A DNA stretch of 64,000 nt from DASYTH01 sp045806965 (lineage in GTDB: Bacteria > Actinomycetota > Actinomycetes > Mycobacteriales > Pseudonocardiaceae), in NCBI GenBank assembly GCA_045806965.1, contig JBJMIG010000061.1, positions 1 through 64,000 of the forward strand, written 5' to 3'. The notes below the pieces were generated by a model. That model saw only the letters and a list, made by a program, of their open reading frames with translations, made no database searches and was not told where the DNA came from. This document shows, piece after piece, positions 55,010-62,448 of this stretch (its first letter is position 1; each line of letters opens with the position of its first letter). The translations under genes were made by a program, and so were the position numbers.

Positions 55010-55926
55010 CTGGCGATCACTTCTCGGGCCAGGTGCCGGTAGGCCTTGGCACCGGCCGAGCGCGGCGCCCATTTGGTGATCGGCTCGCCCGCCACGGTGG
55101 TCTCCGGGAACCGGACCGTGCGGTTGATCACAGTGTCGAACACGGTGTCGCTGAACGCCTCGACCACCCTCGCCATGACCTCCCGCGAGTGCACCGTGCG
55201 CGGGTCGAACATGGTGGCCAGGATGCCGGTGATGTCGAGTTTGGGGTTGAGGCGCTCGCGCACCTTCTCGATGGTGTCGATCAACAACGCCACCCCGCGC
55301 AGGCTGAAGAACTCGCACTCCAGCGGGATCAGCACCCCGTCCGCCGCGGCCAGCGCGTTCACCGTGAGCAGGCCGAGCGAGGGCTGGCAGTCGATCAGCA
55401 CGTAGTCGTAGTCGGGGATCACCGGGCGCAGCGTGCGGACCAGGGTGTGCTCCCGGCCGACCTCGGAGACCAACTGCACCTCGGCGGCGGACAGGTCGAT
55501 GTTGCTCGGCAGCAGGTCCATGCCCTCGACGCAGGTGGGAATGATCACCTCGTGGATCCCGACCGAGCGCTCGATCAGCACGTTGTAGATGGTCTGGTGC
55601 AGGTTCTGCGCGGGGATGCCGAGGCCAACGGAGAGCGCGCCCTGGGGGTCGAAGTCGACCAGCAGCACGCGGCGGCCGAACTCGGTGAGCGCGGCGCCGA
55701 GGTTGATCGTTGACGTGGTCTTGCCGACCCCGCCCTTCTGGTTGCACAGCGCCAGCACCTTGGCTGGGCCGTGGCCGTTGAGCAGCGGGGGCTCCGGGAT
55801 GTGCCGGCGCGGGCGGCCGGCCGGACCGGAACCGTTGGGGATGGAGTCGTCGAGCACTTCGTCGTCGTCGGACGCGGCGCGCGGGGGAAGGCTCAGCTCC
55901 CGCTCCGAGGGTTGGAATGTCGACAT
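55006..55926 (-). CDS. parA: ParA-family ATPase (chromosome-partitioning/SMC-linked)
   Basis: A 306-residue MinD/ParA ATPase. A disordered N-terminus (about 50 residues) precedes the deviant Walker A CNQKGGVGKTTSTINLG; VLLVDFDPQGALSVGLG and DYVLIDCQPSLGLLTVNAL follow. It heads the parA-scpA-scpB-rluB unit. This is the SMC-associated ParA paralogue (Rv1708 type) and not the oriC ParA, because no parB is adjacent. The 100-base gap upstream separates it from the divergent RDD gene and must hold both promoters. Confidence 0.94.
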   Translation of the reverse strand: MSTFQPSERELSLPPRAASDDDEVLDDSIPNGSGPAGRPRRHIPEPPLLNGHGPAKVLALCNQKGGVGKTTSTINLGAALTEFGRRVLLVDFDPQGALSVGLGIPAQNLHQTIYNVLIERSVGIHEVIIPTCVEGMDLLPSNIDLSAAEVQLVSEVGREHTLVRTLRPVIPDYDYVLIDCQPSLGLLTVNALAAADGVLIPLECEFFSLRGVALLIDTIEKVRERLNPKLDITGILATMFDPRTVHSREVMARVVEAFSDTVFDTVINRTVRFPETTVAGEPITKWAPRSAGAKAYRHLAREVIAR

Positions 55927-56026
55927 AGCGACCTAACTCCTTGTCGTCCCGACAATCTCGGCCGCATCTTAAGGGCGGTCTCCCCCGGCGTCCGCGAGGC
56001 TCGCCGCGAGTGCCTATCGTGTGCCC

Positions 56027-56896
56027 ATGTCCGAGCTCGTCACCGGTGAGGCCGTCGTGCTCGACCTGCGGTTGGCCCGACTGGCGAGCCGGGGCTTGGC
56101 GTTCGCACTGGACGTCCTGGTCGAACTGGCCGCCATGTTGCTCTTCGTGCTGCTGCTCACCTCCGGGACCGCCGGGCTGGACGACGCGCTGATCAGCTCG
56201 CTCGCCCTCGTTGGCGGGGTGGCGGTGCTGGTCGGGTATCCGGTGCTGTTCGAGACGCTGAGCCGGGGCCGCACCCTCGGCAAGCTCGCATTCGGGTTGC
56301 GCGTGGTCCGCGACGACGGCGGCCCGATCCAGTTCCGCCATGCTCTGGTCCGCGGGCTGACCGGGTTGTTCGTCGACTTCTGGGTGCTGGCCGGTTCGGT
56401 GGCCGTATTCGTCTCGCTTGCCTCGACCAAGGGCAAGCGGGTCGGTGACTACCTGGCCGGCACGGTGGTCGTCATGGACCGGATCCCCGGGCGCGAGACC
56501 GCGGCCCCGCCGATGCCGCCGGGGCTCGCCGGGTGGGCCGCGGGGCTCAACGTGACCGCCGTGCCGGACGCGCTCGCGCTCGCGGTCCGCCAGTTCCTGA
56601 GCCGGAGCGCGACCCTGGAGCCGGGTGCGCGGCAGGCACTCGGCGCCCGGCTGGCCGTCGAGGTGAGCGGCTACCTCGGGGTGCCGCTGCCGCTCGACGC
56701 GTGGACCACGACCTACCTTGCCGCCGTACTGGCCGAGCGCCGGGCTCGGGAGCAGGCTCGGCTGACCGGCCCAGTTGGGCCGGCCGCGCCGGCCGGGCCG
56801 CCGCAATCCTGGTCCCGGCCCACCTCACTGCCGGCGCCGCACGCCGCCGTACCGGGTGACGGCCCGCGGGGCGAGGGCTTCACCCCTCCGGGCTAA
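56027..56896 (+). CDS. RDD-family membrane protein
   Basis: A 289-residue protein with an N-terminal RDD domain: LASRGLAFALDVLVELAAML (Arg and Asp of the RDD motif) and FETLSRGRTLGKLAFGLRVV, with three helices. The C-terminal half is soluble and Pro/Ala-rich. RDD proteins are poorly understood membrane proteins, some with Na+/H+ antiport activity. ATG 56027 is chosen. Divergent from parA. Confidence 0.85.
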   Translation: MSELVTGEAVVLDLRLARLASRGLAFALDVLVELAAMLLFVLLLTSGTAGLDDALISSLALVGGVAVLVGYPVLFETLSRGRTLGKLAFGLRVVRDDGGPIQFRHALVRGLTGLFVDFWVLAGSVAVFVSLASTKGKRVGDYLAGTVVVMDRIPGRETAAPPMPPGLAGWAAGLNVTAVPDALALAVRQFLSRSATLEPGARQALGARLAVEVSGYLGVPLPLDAWTTTYLAAVLAERRAREQARLTGPVGPAAPAGPPQSWSRPTSLPAPHAAVPGDGPRGEGFTPPG

Positions 56897-56966
56897 CCGG
56901 GCAAACCGGCTGACGCATCTGGCAGGATGTGCTGGCTAACTTCCGTGTCAACCTGGGGAGCACGCG

Positions 56967-58073
56967 ATGACCGATGGACCGGGCCCGGAGCAGGCAGGTT
57001 CCCACCCACCGCCCGAACCGGCGGCGAGCCAGCCGCCGCCTCCGCCGCCGCCAACGCCGCCACCGTCCGCGCCGCCGCCATCCTGGTCCCAATCGCCACC
57101 AATGGCGCCGGCGGCGTCGCCTCCGCTGTCGCCGCATTGGTCCCAGTCGCCGCCGGACCTCGGCAAACCCGGGGTCATCCCGCTGCGGCCCCTCGGCGTC
57201 ACCGAGATCCTGGACGGCTCCATCTCGACCATGCGCCGGCACCTGCGGCCGACGCTCGGCGTGTCCGCGATCGTGGTCACGGTCAGCCGGCTGCTGATCC
57301 TGGCCGCCACCTACCCGCTGCTTGACGACCTGAACCGAGCGGTGCAGTTCGACGAGAACACGCCGACGAGCGTGTACTACGACTTCCTCGGCAAGGGCCT
57401 CGCCGTCGCCGGCCTCACGCTGCTGATCACGCTGCTCGCCCAGGTCTTCCTGTCCGGGTTCCTCACCGTGGTGATCGGCAAGGCGGTGCTTGGCCAGCCG
57501 GTCGGTTTCGGCGAGGTGTGGGGGCGGGTGCGGCCGCGGCTGCCCGCCCTGCTCGGGCTCACCCTGGTCTACCCGGCGATCGCGGTCGGCGTCGGGGCGG
57601 TGCTCTTCGTGCTCTTGCTGATCGCGCCCCCGCTGGCGATCCTGCTCCTCCTCGCCGCGATCCCGTTCGCGGTCTGGCTCTACATCCTGTTCTCACTCGC
57701 CACGCCCGCGTTGATGCTGGAGAACGCCTCGGTCGGGCGGGCGTTCGGCCGGTCCAGGCAACTGGTGCGGGGAAAGTGGTGGCGGATCTTCGGCGTGACA
57801 CTGCTCGCCGGGATCATCACGGCCATCATGGCGGCGATCATCACCGTGCCGTTCACCTTTTTCGGTGGTGGCTTCGGCCGGCTCACCTCGACGACGCCGG
57901 TCGCCCCGACGGCGACCTACCTCGTGCTGACCACGATCGGCGGCATCATCGCCGGCACGCTCACCGCGCCGTTCGCGGCCGGGGTGCTCGTGTTGCTGTA
58001 CACCGATCAGCGGATGCGCCGAGAAGGCATGGACATCGAACTGGCCCGCGCCGCGGGCCAGGCACCCGCGTGA
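56967..58073 (+). CDS. Proline-rich multi-pass membrane protein (DUF7544/GdpD-membrane-like)
   Basis: A 368-residue protein. A 70-residue Pro/Ser-rich cytoplasmic N-terminus precedes a conserved block PLRPLGVTEILDGSISTMRR and six or so helices (for example IVVTVSRLLILAATYPLL, GVGAVLFVLLLIAPPLAILL). LENASVGRAFGRSRQLVRGK with WWRIFGVTLLAGII is typical of this actinobacterial family. Its role is unknown. It precedes the DUF4129-MoxR-DUF58 cluster and is commonly found with it. Confidence 0.78.
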   Translation: MTDGPGPEQAGSHPPPEPAASQPPPPPPPTPPPSAPPPSWSQSPPMAPAASPPLSPHWSQSPPDLGKPGVIPLRPLGVTEILDGSISTMRRHLRPTLGVSAIVVTVSRLLILAATYPLLDDLNRAVQFDENTPTSVYYDFLGKGLAVAGLTLLITLLAQVFLSGFLTVVIGKAVLGQPVGFGEVWGRVRPRLPALLGLTLVYPAIAVGVGAVLFVLLLIAPPLAILLLLAAIPFAVWLYILFSLATPALMLENASVGRAFGRSRQLVRGKWWRIFGVTLLAGIITAIMAAIITVPFTFFGGGFGRLTSTTPVAPTATYLVLTTIGGIIAGTLTAPFAAGVLVLLYTDQRMRREGMDIELARAAGQAPA

Positions 58074-58138
58074 CCGGCGGCCGGCGTCGCCAGCCGAAGG
58101 TGATCCCGGGTCCGAGGGCGTTCAGTACGCTCGAAGGA

Positions 58139-58288
58139 ATGAAGGTGAAGTTGTCCAAGCGCACCTGTCCGTGGTGCGCCGTGACGCACGTCTACGCCGT
58201 CACCGAGGAGCGGCTCACCATCGCGCTCGCCGACCATCTCAAGGAATGCGCCGGCGGTGCGTGGGGCCACGCCGAGCGGACCGGTTAG
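58139..58288 (+). CDS. Small zinc-finger-like protein (49 residues)
   Basis: ATG 58139 follows gaagga and gives MKVKLSKRTCPWCAVTHVYA through to DHLKECAGGAWGHA. C-x2-C followed by H-x3-C suggests one zinc site. It lies between the membrane protein and DUF4129 on the same strand. No family name is known to me. Confidence 0.5.
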   Translation: MKVKLSKRTCPWCAVTHVYAVTEERLTIALADHLKECAGGAWGHAERTG

Positions 58289-58301
58289 GCCCTGGCCGGC
58301 A

Positions 58302-58952
58302 ATGTCCTCCGTGGCCGGTGCCGTCCCGGTTGTCATTCCCCTTGACATCCCGGTTGACATCGGCCGGGACGAGGCCCGTGCGGCAGCCGCGCGGGAACTG
58401 TCCGATCCGGCCTACCACACCGCCGATCCGTCCGTTGTGGACCGTGTCATCCGGTGGATCCTCGATCGCGTCACGGACGTGTTCGACGGCGTCGCGTCGG
58501 TGACCGCGGGCGGCTCGTTCGGGATAGTCGTGTTGGCTCTCGTACTGGCGCTTGCCATCGTGGTCGTCCGGTTGCGGTCGGGCCGGATCGTCCGTGGCCG
58601 GCGGGTCGCCCCGGTGTTCTCCGGCGCGCCTCGGACGGCGGAGGACCACCGGCGCGAGGCCGAGGAAGCACTGGCAAGGGGCGAGTTGGGCGTCGCGGTC
58701 CGAGAGCGGTTTCGCGCCATTGCCCGGGATCTCGAGCAGCGCGGCATCCTCGACGAAGTGTCCGGGCGCACGGTCGACGAGATCGCCGGTGCGGCCGGGC
58801 GGGCACTGCCGGCCCAGGCAGGCGAGCTCGCCGGCGCGGCCCGGCTGTTCGACGACGTGGTCTACGGTTCCCGACCGGCCACCGTGGCGGGTTACCGCCG
58901 GCTGGAGCGGCTCGACGACGCGGTGCGGCACACAGTTCCGGTTTCGCGGTGA
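58302..58952 (+). CDS. DUF4129 membrane protein
   Basis: A 216-residue protein. One membrane helix (GIVVLALVLALAIVVVRL) separates an exported N-terminus from a cytoplasmic C-terminal DUF4129 domain with ARGELGVAVRERFRAIARDL and FDDVVYGSRPATVAGYRRLE. In other bacteria DUF4129 adjoins transglutaminase-like proteins in MoxR-DUF58 clusters. The stop overlaps the DUF4350 start as GTGA. Confidence 0.85.
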   Translation: MSSVAGAVPVVIPLDIPVDIGRDEARAAAARELSDPAYHTADPSVVDRVIRWILDRVTDVFDGVASVTAGGSFGIVVLALVLALAIVVVRLRSGRIVRGRRVAPVFSGAPRTAEDHRREAEEALARGELGVAVRERFRAIARDLEQRGILDEVSGRTVDEIAGAAGRALPAQAGELAGAARLFDDVVYGSRPATVAGYRRLERLDDAVRHTVPVSR

Positions 58953-60049
58953 CCCACTCCGTTTCGCCCGACGCGCGCACGATCTGGCGGGCGGCGCGGG
59001 CGCCGGCGGCGGTACTGCTGATCATCGTCGCGGCCGGGATCGTGATCGCGCTGGTGCGCGGTGGCTCCGATGGCGGGTCGCTCGATCCGCGCTCGACCGC
59101 GCCGTCCGGCAGCCGGGCGCTGGCTCGTCTGCTCCAGGACCAAGGGGTGCGGACCGACTTCGTGGAGACAGCGGCCGCGGCGGACGGCGCGCTCACCGGC
59201 GGACCTGCCACGCTGTTGATCAGCCATCCGGAGCGGATCGAGCCCGATCGGGTCGCGGCACTCGCCCGGCGCGCCGCGACCGTCGTGCTGGTCGCACCGC
59301 CGAAGGAGGTACTGCGCGCGCTCGACCTGCCGATGCGCGTGTCCACCGAAGTCGAGGTGCGGGACCGGGCGCCGGACTGTCCACTCGCGACCGCGCGGGC
59401 GGCGGGCGTGGCGACCATGGGCGGTGTCCGGTTCTCCGGGACGGAGGTCTGCTACGGCGGGACGCTCGGGTGGACCGGGCCGGTCACCGTGCTCGGCACC
59501 GGGGTCGCGTTCACCAACGACCGGCTCGACGAGCAGGGCAACGCCGCGCTCACCATGCGGCTGCTCGGCGGGCACGACCGGATCGTCTGGTACGTGCCCT
59601 CGTTCGCCGACCGGCCGGCCCGATCCGAGCGGTCGCTGGTTGACCTGCTGCCCGCCGGCTGGCGGTTCGGACTGATCCAAGTGGTGATCGCGGTGGTCCT
59701 GCTCGCGCTGTGGCGGGCCCGCCGGCTCGGGCCGGTGGTGACGGAGCCGCTGCCGGTTCTGGTGCGCGCCGCCGAGACCGCCGAGGGGCGAGCCGGGCTG
59801 TATCGCCGCTCCGGCGCCGCCGGCCATGCCGCGGCGGCGCTGCGCCAGGCGACCCGCACGCGCTTGCGCGCCCGCCTCGCGCTACCCGGCGACGCGGAGG
59901 CGGGCACCGTCAGCGGCGCGGTCGCCGCTCGAAGCGGCCGAGGCCCCGCCGAGGTGCATGACCTGCTGTACGGTCCGCCCCCGACGACCGATGCCGCCCT
60001 GGTGCGGCTCGCCGACCGGTTGGACGCGCTGGAAGCCGAGGTGCGATGA
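58949..60049 (+). CDS. DUF4350 membrane protein
   Basis: A 366-residue protein from GTG 58949. An N-terminal helix (AVLLIIVAAGIVIALV), a periplasmic DUF4350 domain with DPRSTAPSGSRALARLLQDQ, and a second helix (FGLIQVVIAVVLLALWRARR) followed by a cytoplasmic tail with RSGAAGHAAAALRQATRTRL. It is a regular member of the actinobacterial MoxR-DUF58 cluster. Function is unknown; an envelope-related complex is inferred. Confidence 0.86.
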   Translation: MTHSVSPDARTIWRAARAPAAVLLIIVAAGIVIALVRGGSDGGSLDPRSTAPSGSRALARLLQDQGVRTDFVETAAAADGALTGGPATLLISHPERIEPDRVAALARRAATVVLVAPPKEVLRALDLPMRVSTEVEVRDRAPDCPLATARAAGVATMGGVRFSGTEVCYGGTLGWTGPVTVLGTGVAFTNDRLDEQGNAALTMRLLGGHDRIVWYVPSFADRPARSERSLVDLLPAGWRFGLIQVVIAVVLLALWRARRLGPVVTEPLPVLVRAAETAEGRAGLYRRSGAAGHAAAALRQATRTRLRARLALPGDAEAGTVSGAVAARSGRGPAEVHDLLYGPPPTTDAALVRLADRLDALEAEVR

Positions 60050-60085
60050 CCCAGTTTCGCCATGCTGGCCAGGATCTACCCGCAG

Positions 60086-60124
60086 ATCGTATACGATATC
60101 CGATGATTGCACATCGTATACGAT
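60086..60124. promoter_or_regulatory. Two identical 12-bp palindromes upstream of moxR
   Basis: ATCGTATACGAT occurs at 60086-60097 and 60113-60124, 27 bases apart start to start, in the 117-base gap before moxR. A third copy lies inside moxR at 60422-60433. GTATAC-centred palindromes fit the style of GntR (FadR)-type operators. No such regulator is in the window. Confidence 0.7.
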
Positions 60125-60166
60125 GCGTGATGCGTGACAAGCACGGTGCGGATCGGGGGGTTCAGC

Positions 60167-61129
60167 GTGAGCGATGAGGCGGAGCGTGCCCGGGAGGCGT
60201 TGGTCGCACTCCGGGCCGAGGTGGGCAAGGCCGTTGTCGGGCACGATGCGGCGGTGACCGGGCTCATCGTGGCCCTGCTCTGCCGGGGCCACGTGCTCAT
60301 CGAGGGTGTGCCCGGCGTCGCGAAGACGTTGCTGGTGCGGGCTTTGGCGGCCGCGCTCGACCTGGGCACGACGCGGATTCAGTTCACTCCGGACCTGATG
60401 CCCGGTGATGTCACGGGATCGATCGTATACGATACGCACTCGGCGGAATTCTCGTTCCGCCAGGGCCCGGTGTTCACCAACCTCCTGCTCGCCGACGAAA
60501 TCAACCGCACCCCGCCGAAGACCCAGTCCGCCCTGCTCGAGGCGATGGAGGAGCGCCAGGTCTCGGTGGACGGCCGGCCCCGCGCCCTGCCCGACCCGTT
60601 CGTGGTGATCGCGACCCAGAACCCGGTCGAGTACGAGGGCACCTACCCGCTGCCCGAGGCGCAGCTCGATCGCTTCCTGCTCAAGCTCACCATGCCGCTC
60701 CCCTCCCGCGAGGAGGAAGTCGGCATCCTGCACCGGCATGCCACCGGCTTCGACCCGATGAACCTCGCCGCGGCCGGCGTCACCCCGGTCGCCGGGCCGG
60801 CGGAGCTGGCCGCGGCCCGGGCGGCGGTGCGCACCGTGGCCCTGGCTCCCGAGGTGATCGGCTACGTGGTCGACCTGTGCCGGGCCACCCGCCACTCCCC
60901 TGCCGTGCGGCTCGGCGTCTCACCGCGCGGGGCCACCGCGCTGATGACCGCCGCCCGTACCTGGGCTTGGCTCTCCGGCCGGGACTACGTCACCCCGGAC
61001 GACGTGAAGACGTTGGCGCGACCGGCGTTGCGGCACCGCGTCGAGCTGCGCGCCGAGGCCGAGCTGGAAGGGGCCAGCCCGGACGGTGTGCTCGATACCG
61101 TCCTGGCCACCGTGCCCGTCCCCCGCTGA
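60167..61129 (+). CDS. moxR: MoxR-family AAA+ ATPase
   Basis: A 320-residue AAA+ protein: GVPGVAKT (47-54), Walker B with ADEINRTPPKTQSALLEAME, sensor 1 VIATQNPVEYEGTYPLPEAQ and the lid region VRLGVSPRGATALMTAARTW. MoxR ATPases act as chaperones in assembly of complexes with VWA- or DUF58-type partners. GTG 60167 has a good ribosome site (gggggg, 60154-60160); an earlier GTG at 60134 is in frame. The stop overlaps the DUF58 gene as TGATG. Confidence 0.93.
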   Translation: MSDEAERAREALVALRAEVGKAVVGHDAAVTGLIVALLCRGHVLIEGVPGVAKTLLVRALAAALDLGTTRIQFTPDLMPGDVTGSIVYDTHSAEFSFRQGPVFTNLLLADEINRTPPKTQSALLEAMEERQVSVDGRPRALPDPFVVIATQNPVEYEGTYPLPEAQLDRFLLKLTMPLPSREEEVGILHRHATGFDPMNLAAAGVTPVAGPAELAAARAAVRTVALAPEVIGYVVDLCRATRHSPAVRLGVSPRGATALMTAARTWAWLSGRDYVTPDDVKTLARPALRHRVELRAEAELEGASPDGVLDTVLATVPVPR

Positions 61130-62424
61130 TGGCCATCACCGGCCGGGCCGGCCTGCTCGCGCTGCTCGGTGTGCTGGTCGTCGGCGTGGTCGCGCCGTCC
61201 CCCGCCGGCCTGCTCCTGGTGGAAACCGTTGTGCTGCTGGGAATCCTGGCCGACCTGGCGCTTGCCGGCAGCGTCGCGCCGCTCGGCTTCACCCGGGCCG
61301 GCGACACCTCCGCGCGCCTGGGACAGCCGGCCACGGTCACCCTGACCATCACCAACCCCGGCCGCCGGCCAGTCCGGGGGCCGCTGCGCGACGCCTGGTC
61401 GCCGAGCGCCGGCGTCGCCTCCGACCGGCACCGGCTCGACGTCCCTGGCGGCGGTCGGACCAGGCTGACCACGCGGCTGCTGCCGACCCGGCGCGGCGAC
61501 CGCACCGCGCACCTGGTCACGGTGCGCTCGATCGGCCCGCTCGGACTCGCCGCCCGGCAGGGCTCGCACCGGGTGCCGTGGACGGTGCGGGTGCTGCCGC
61601 CGTTCCACAGCCGACGGCATCTGCCGGCCCGGCTCGCCCGGCTGCGCGAGCTGGACGGCCGCCAGGCGGTGCTGGTGCGCGGCCAGGGCACCGAGTTCGA
61701 CTCGCTGCGGGAGTACGTGGCCGGCGACGACGTCCGCTCCATCGACTGGCGCGCCACCGCTCGAGCCACCGAGGTGATGGTGCGCACCTGGCGGCCGGAG
61801 CGCGACCGGCACATCCTGCTGGTACTCGACACCGGCCGGACCTCCGCCGGCCGGGTCGGCGACGCCCCACGTCTCGACGCCGCCATGGACGCGGCCCTGT
61901 TGCTCGCCGCCCTCGCCGCACGCGCCGGGGACCGGGTGGACCTGATCGCCTACGACCGCAGGTTGCGCGCCTCGGTGCACGGATCGTCGGCGAGCCAGTT
62001 GCTGCCCGCCCTGGTCAACGCGATGGCGCCGATCGAGCCGGAGCTGGCCGAGTCGGACTCCAGGGCGATGGTCACCGAGATTCTGCGCCGGACCCGGCAC
62101 CGCTCCCTCGTTGTGCTGCTCACCGGCCTTGACCCGGCACCGCTCGAGCATGGCCTGCTGCCGGTGTTGCCCGCCCTCACCGCCCGGCACCGGCTGTTGC
62201 TGGCCGGCGTGGCCGATCCTCGGGTGGCCGAGATGTCCCGGGGCCGGGGCGAGGTGACCGCGGTGTATCAGGCCGCCGCCGCCGAACGGGCGTTCGCCGA
62301 GCGCCGCCACGTCTCGAACCTGCTCGGCCGCCACGGGGTCGAGGTGGTCGACGCGGTCCCGGACGAGCTGCCACCCGCACTCGCCGATCGCTACCTGGCG
62401 CTCAAGGCCGCCGGCCGGTTGTAG
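61129..62424 (+). CDS. DUF58 protein (VWA-like MoxR partner)
   Basis: A 431-residue protein. Two N-terminal helices (LLALLGVLVVGVVAPSPAGL, LLVETVVLLGILADLALAG), then a beta-rich segment and the DUF58 signature EFDSLREYVAGDDVRSIDWR followed by MVRTWRPERDRHILLVLDTG (VWA-like, DTGRTS). It is the usual MoxR partner. The start ATG overlaps the moxR stop, so the two are translationally coupled. Confidence 0.92.
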   Translation: MAITGRAGLLALLGVLVVGVVAPSPAGLLLVETVVLLGILADLALAGSVAPLGFTRAGDTSARLGQPATVTLTITNPGRRPVRGPLRDAWSPSAGVASDRHRLDVPGGGRTRLTTRLLPTRRGDRTAHLVTVRSIGPLGLAARQGSHRVPWTVRVLPPFHSRRHLPARLARLRELDGRQAVLVRGQGTEFDSLREYVAGDDVRSIDWRATARATEVMVRTWRPERDRHILLVLDTGRTSAGRVGDAPRLDAAMDAALLLAALAARAGDRVDLIAYDRRLRASVHGSSASQLLPALVNAMAPIEPELAESDSRAMVTEILRRTRHRSLVVLLTGLDPAPLEHGLLPVLPALTARHRLLLAGVADPRVAEMSRGRGEVTAVYQAAAAERAFAERRHVSNLLGRHGVEVVDAVPDELPPALADRYLALKAAGRL

Positions 62425-62448
62425 GTCCTGGTTCCGGCCGGGCGGAGC

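Noticed and set aside
54644..56806. 720-codon minus-strand frame spanning parA
   Set aside because: Only its last 121 codons form a real gene; the rest is out-of-frame shadow of parA and the antisense of the RDD gene.
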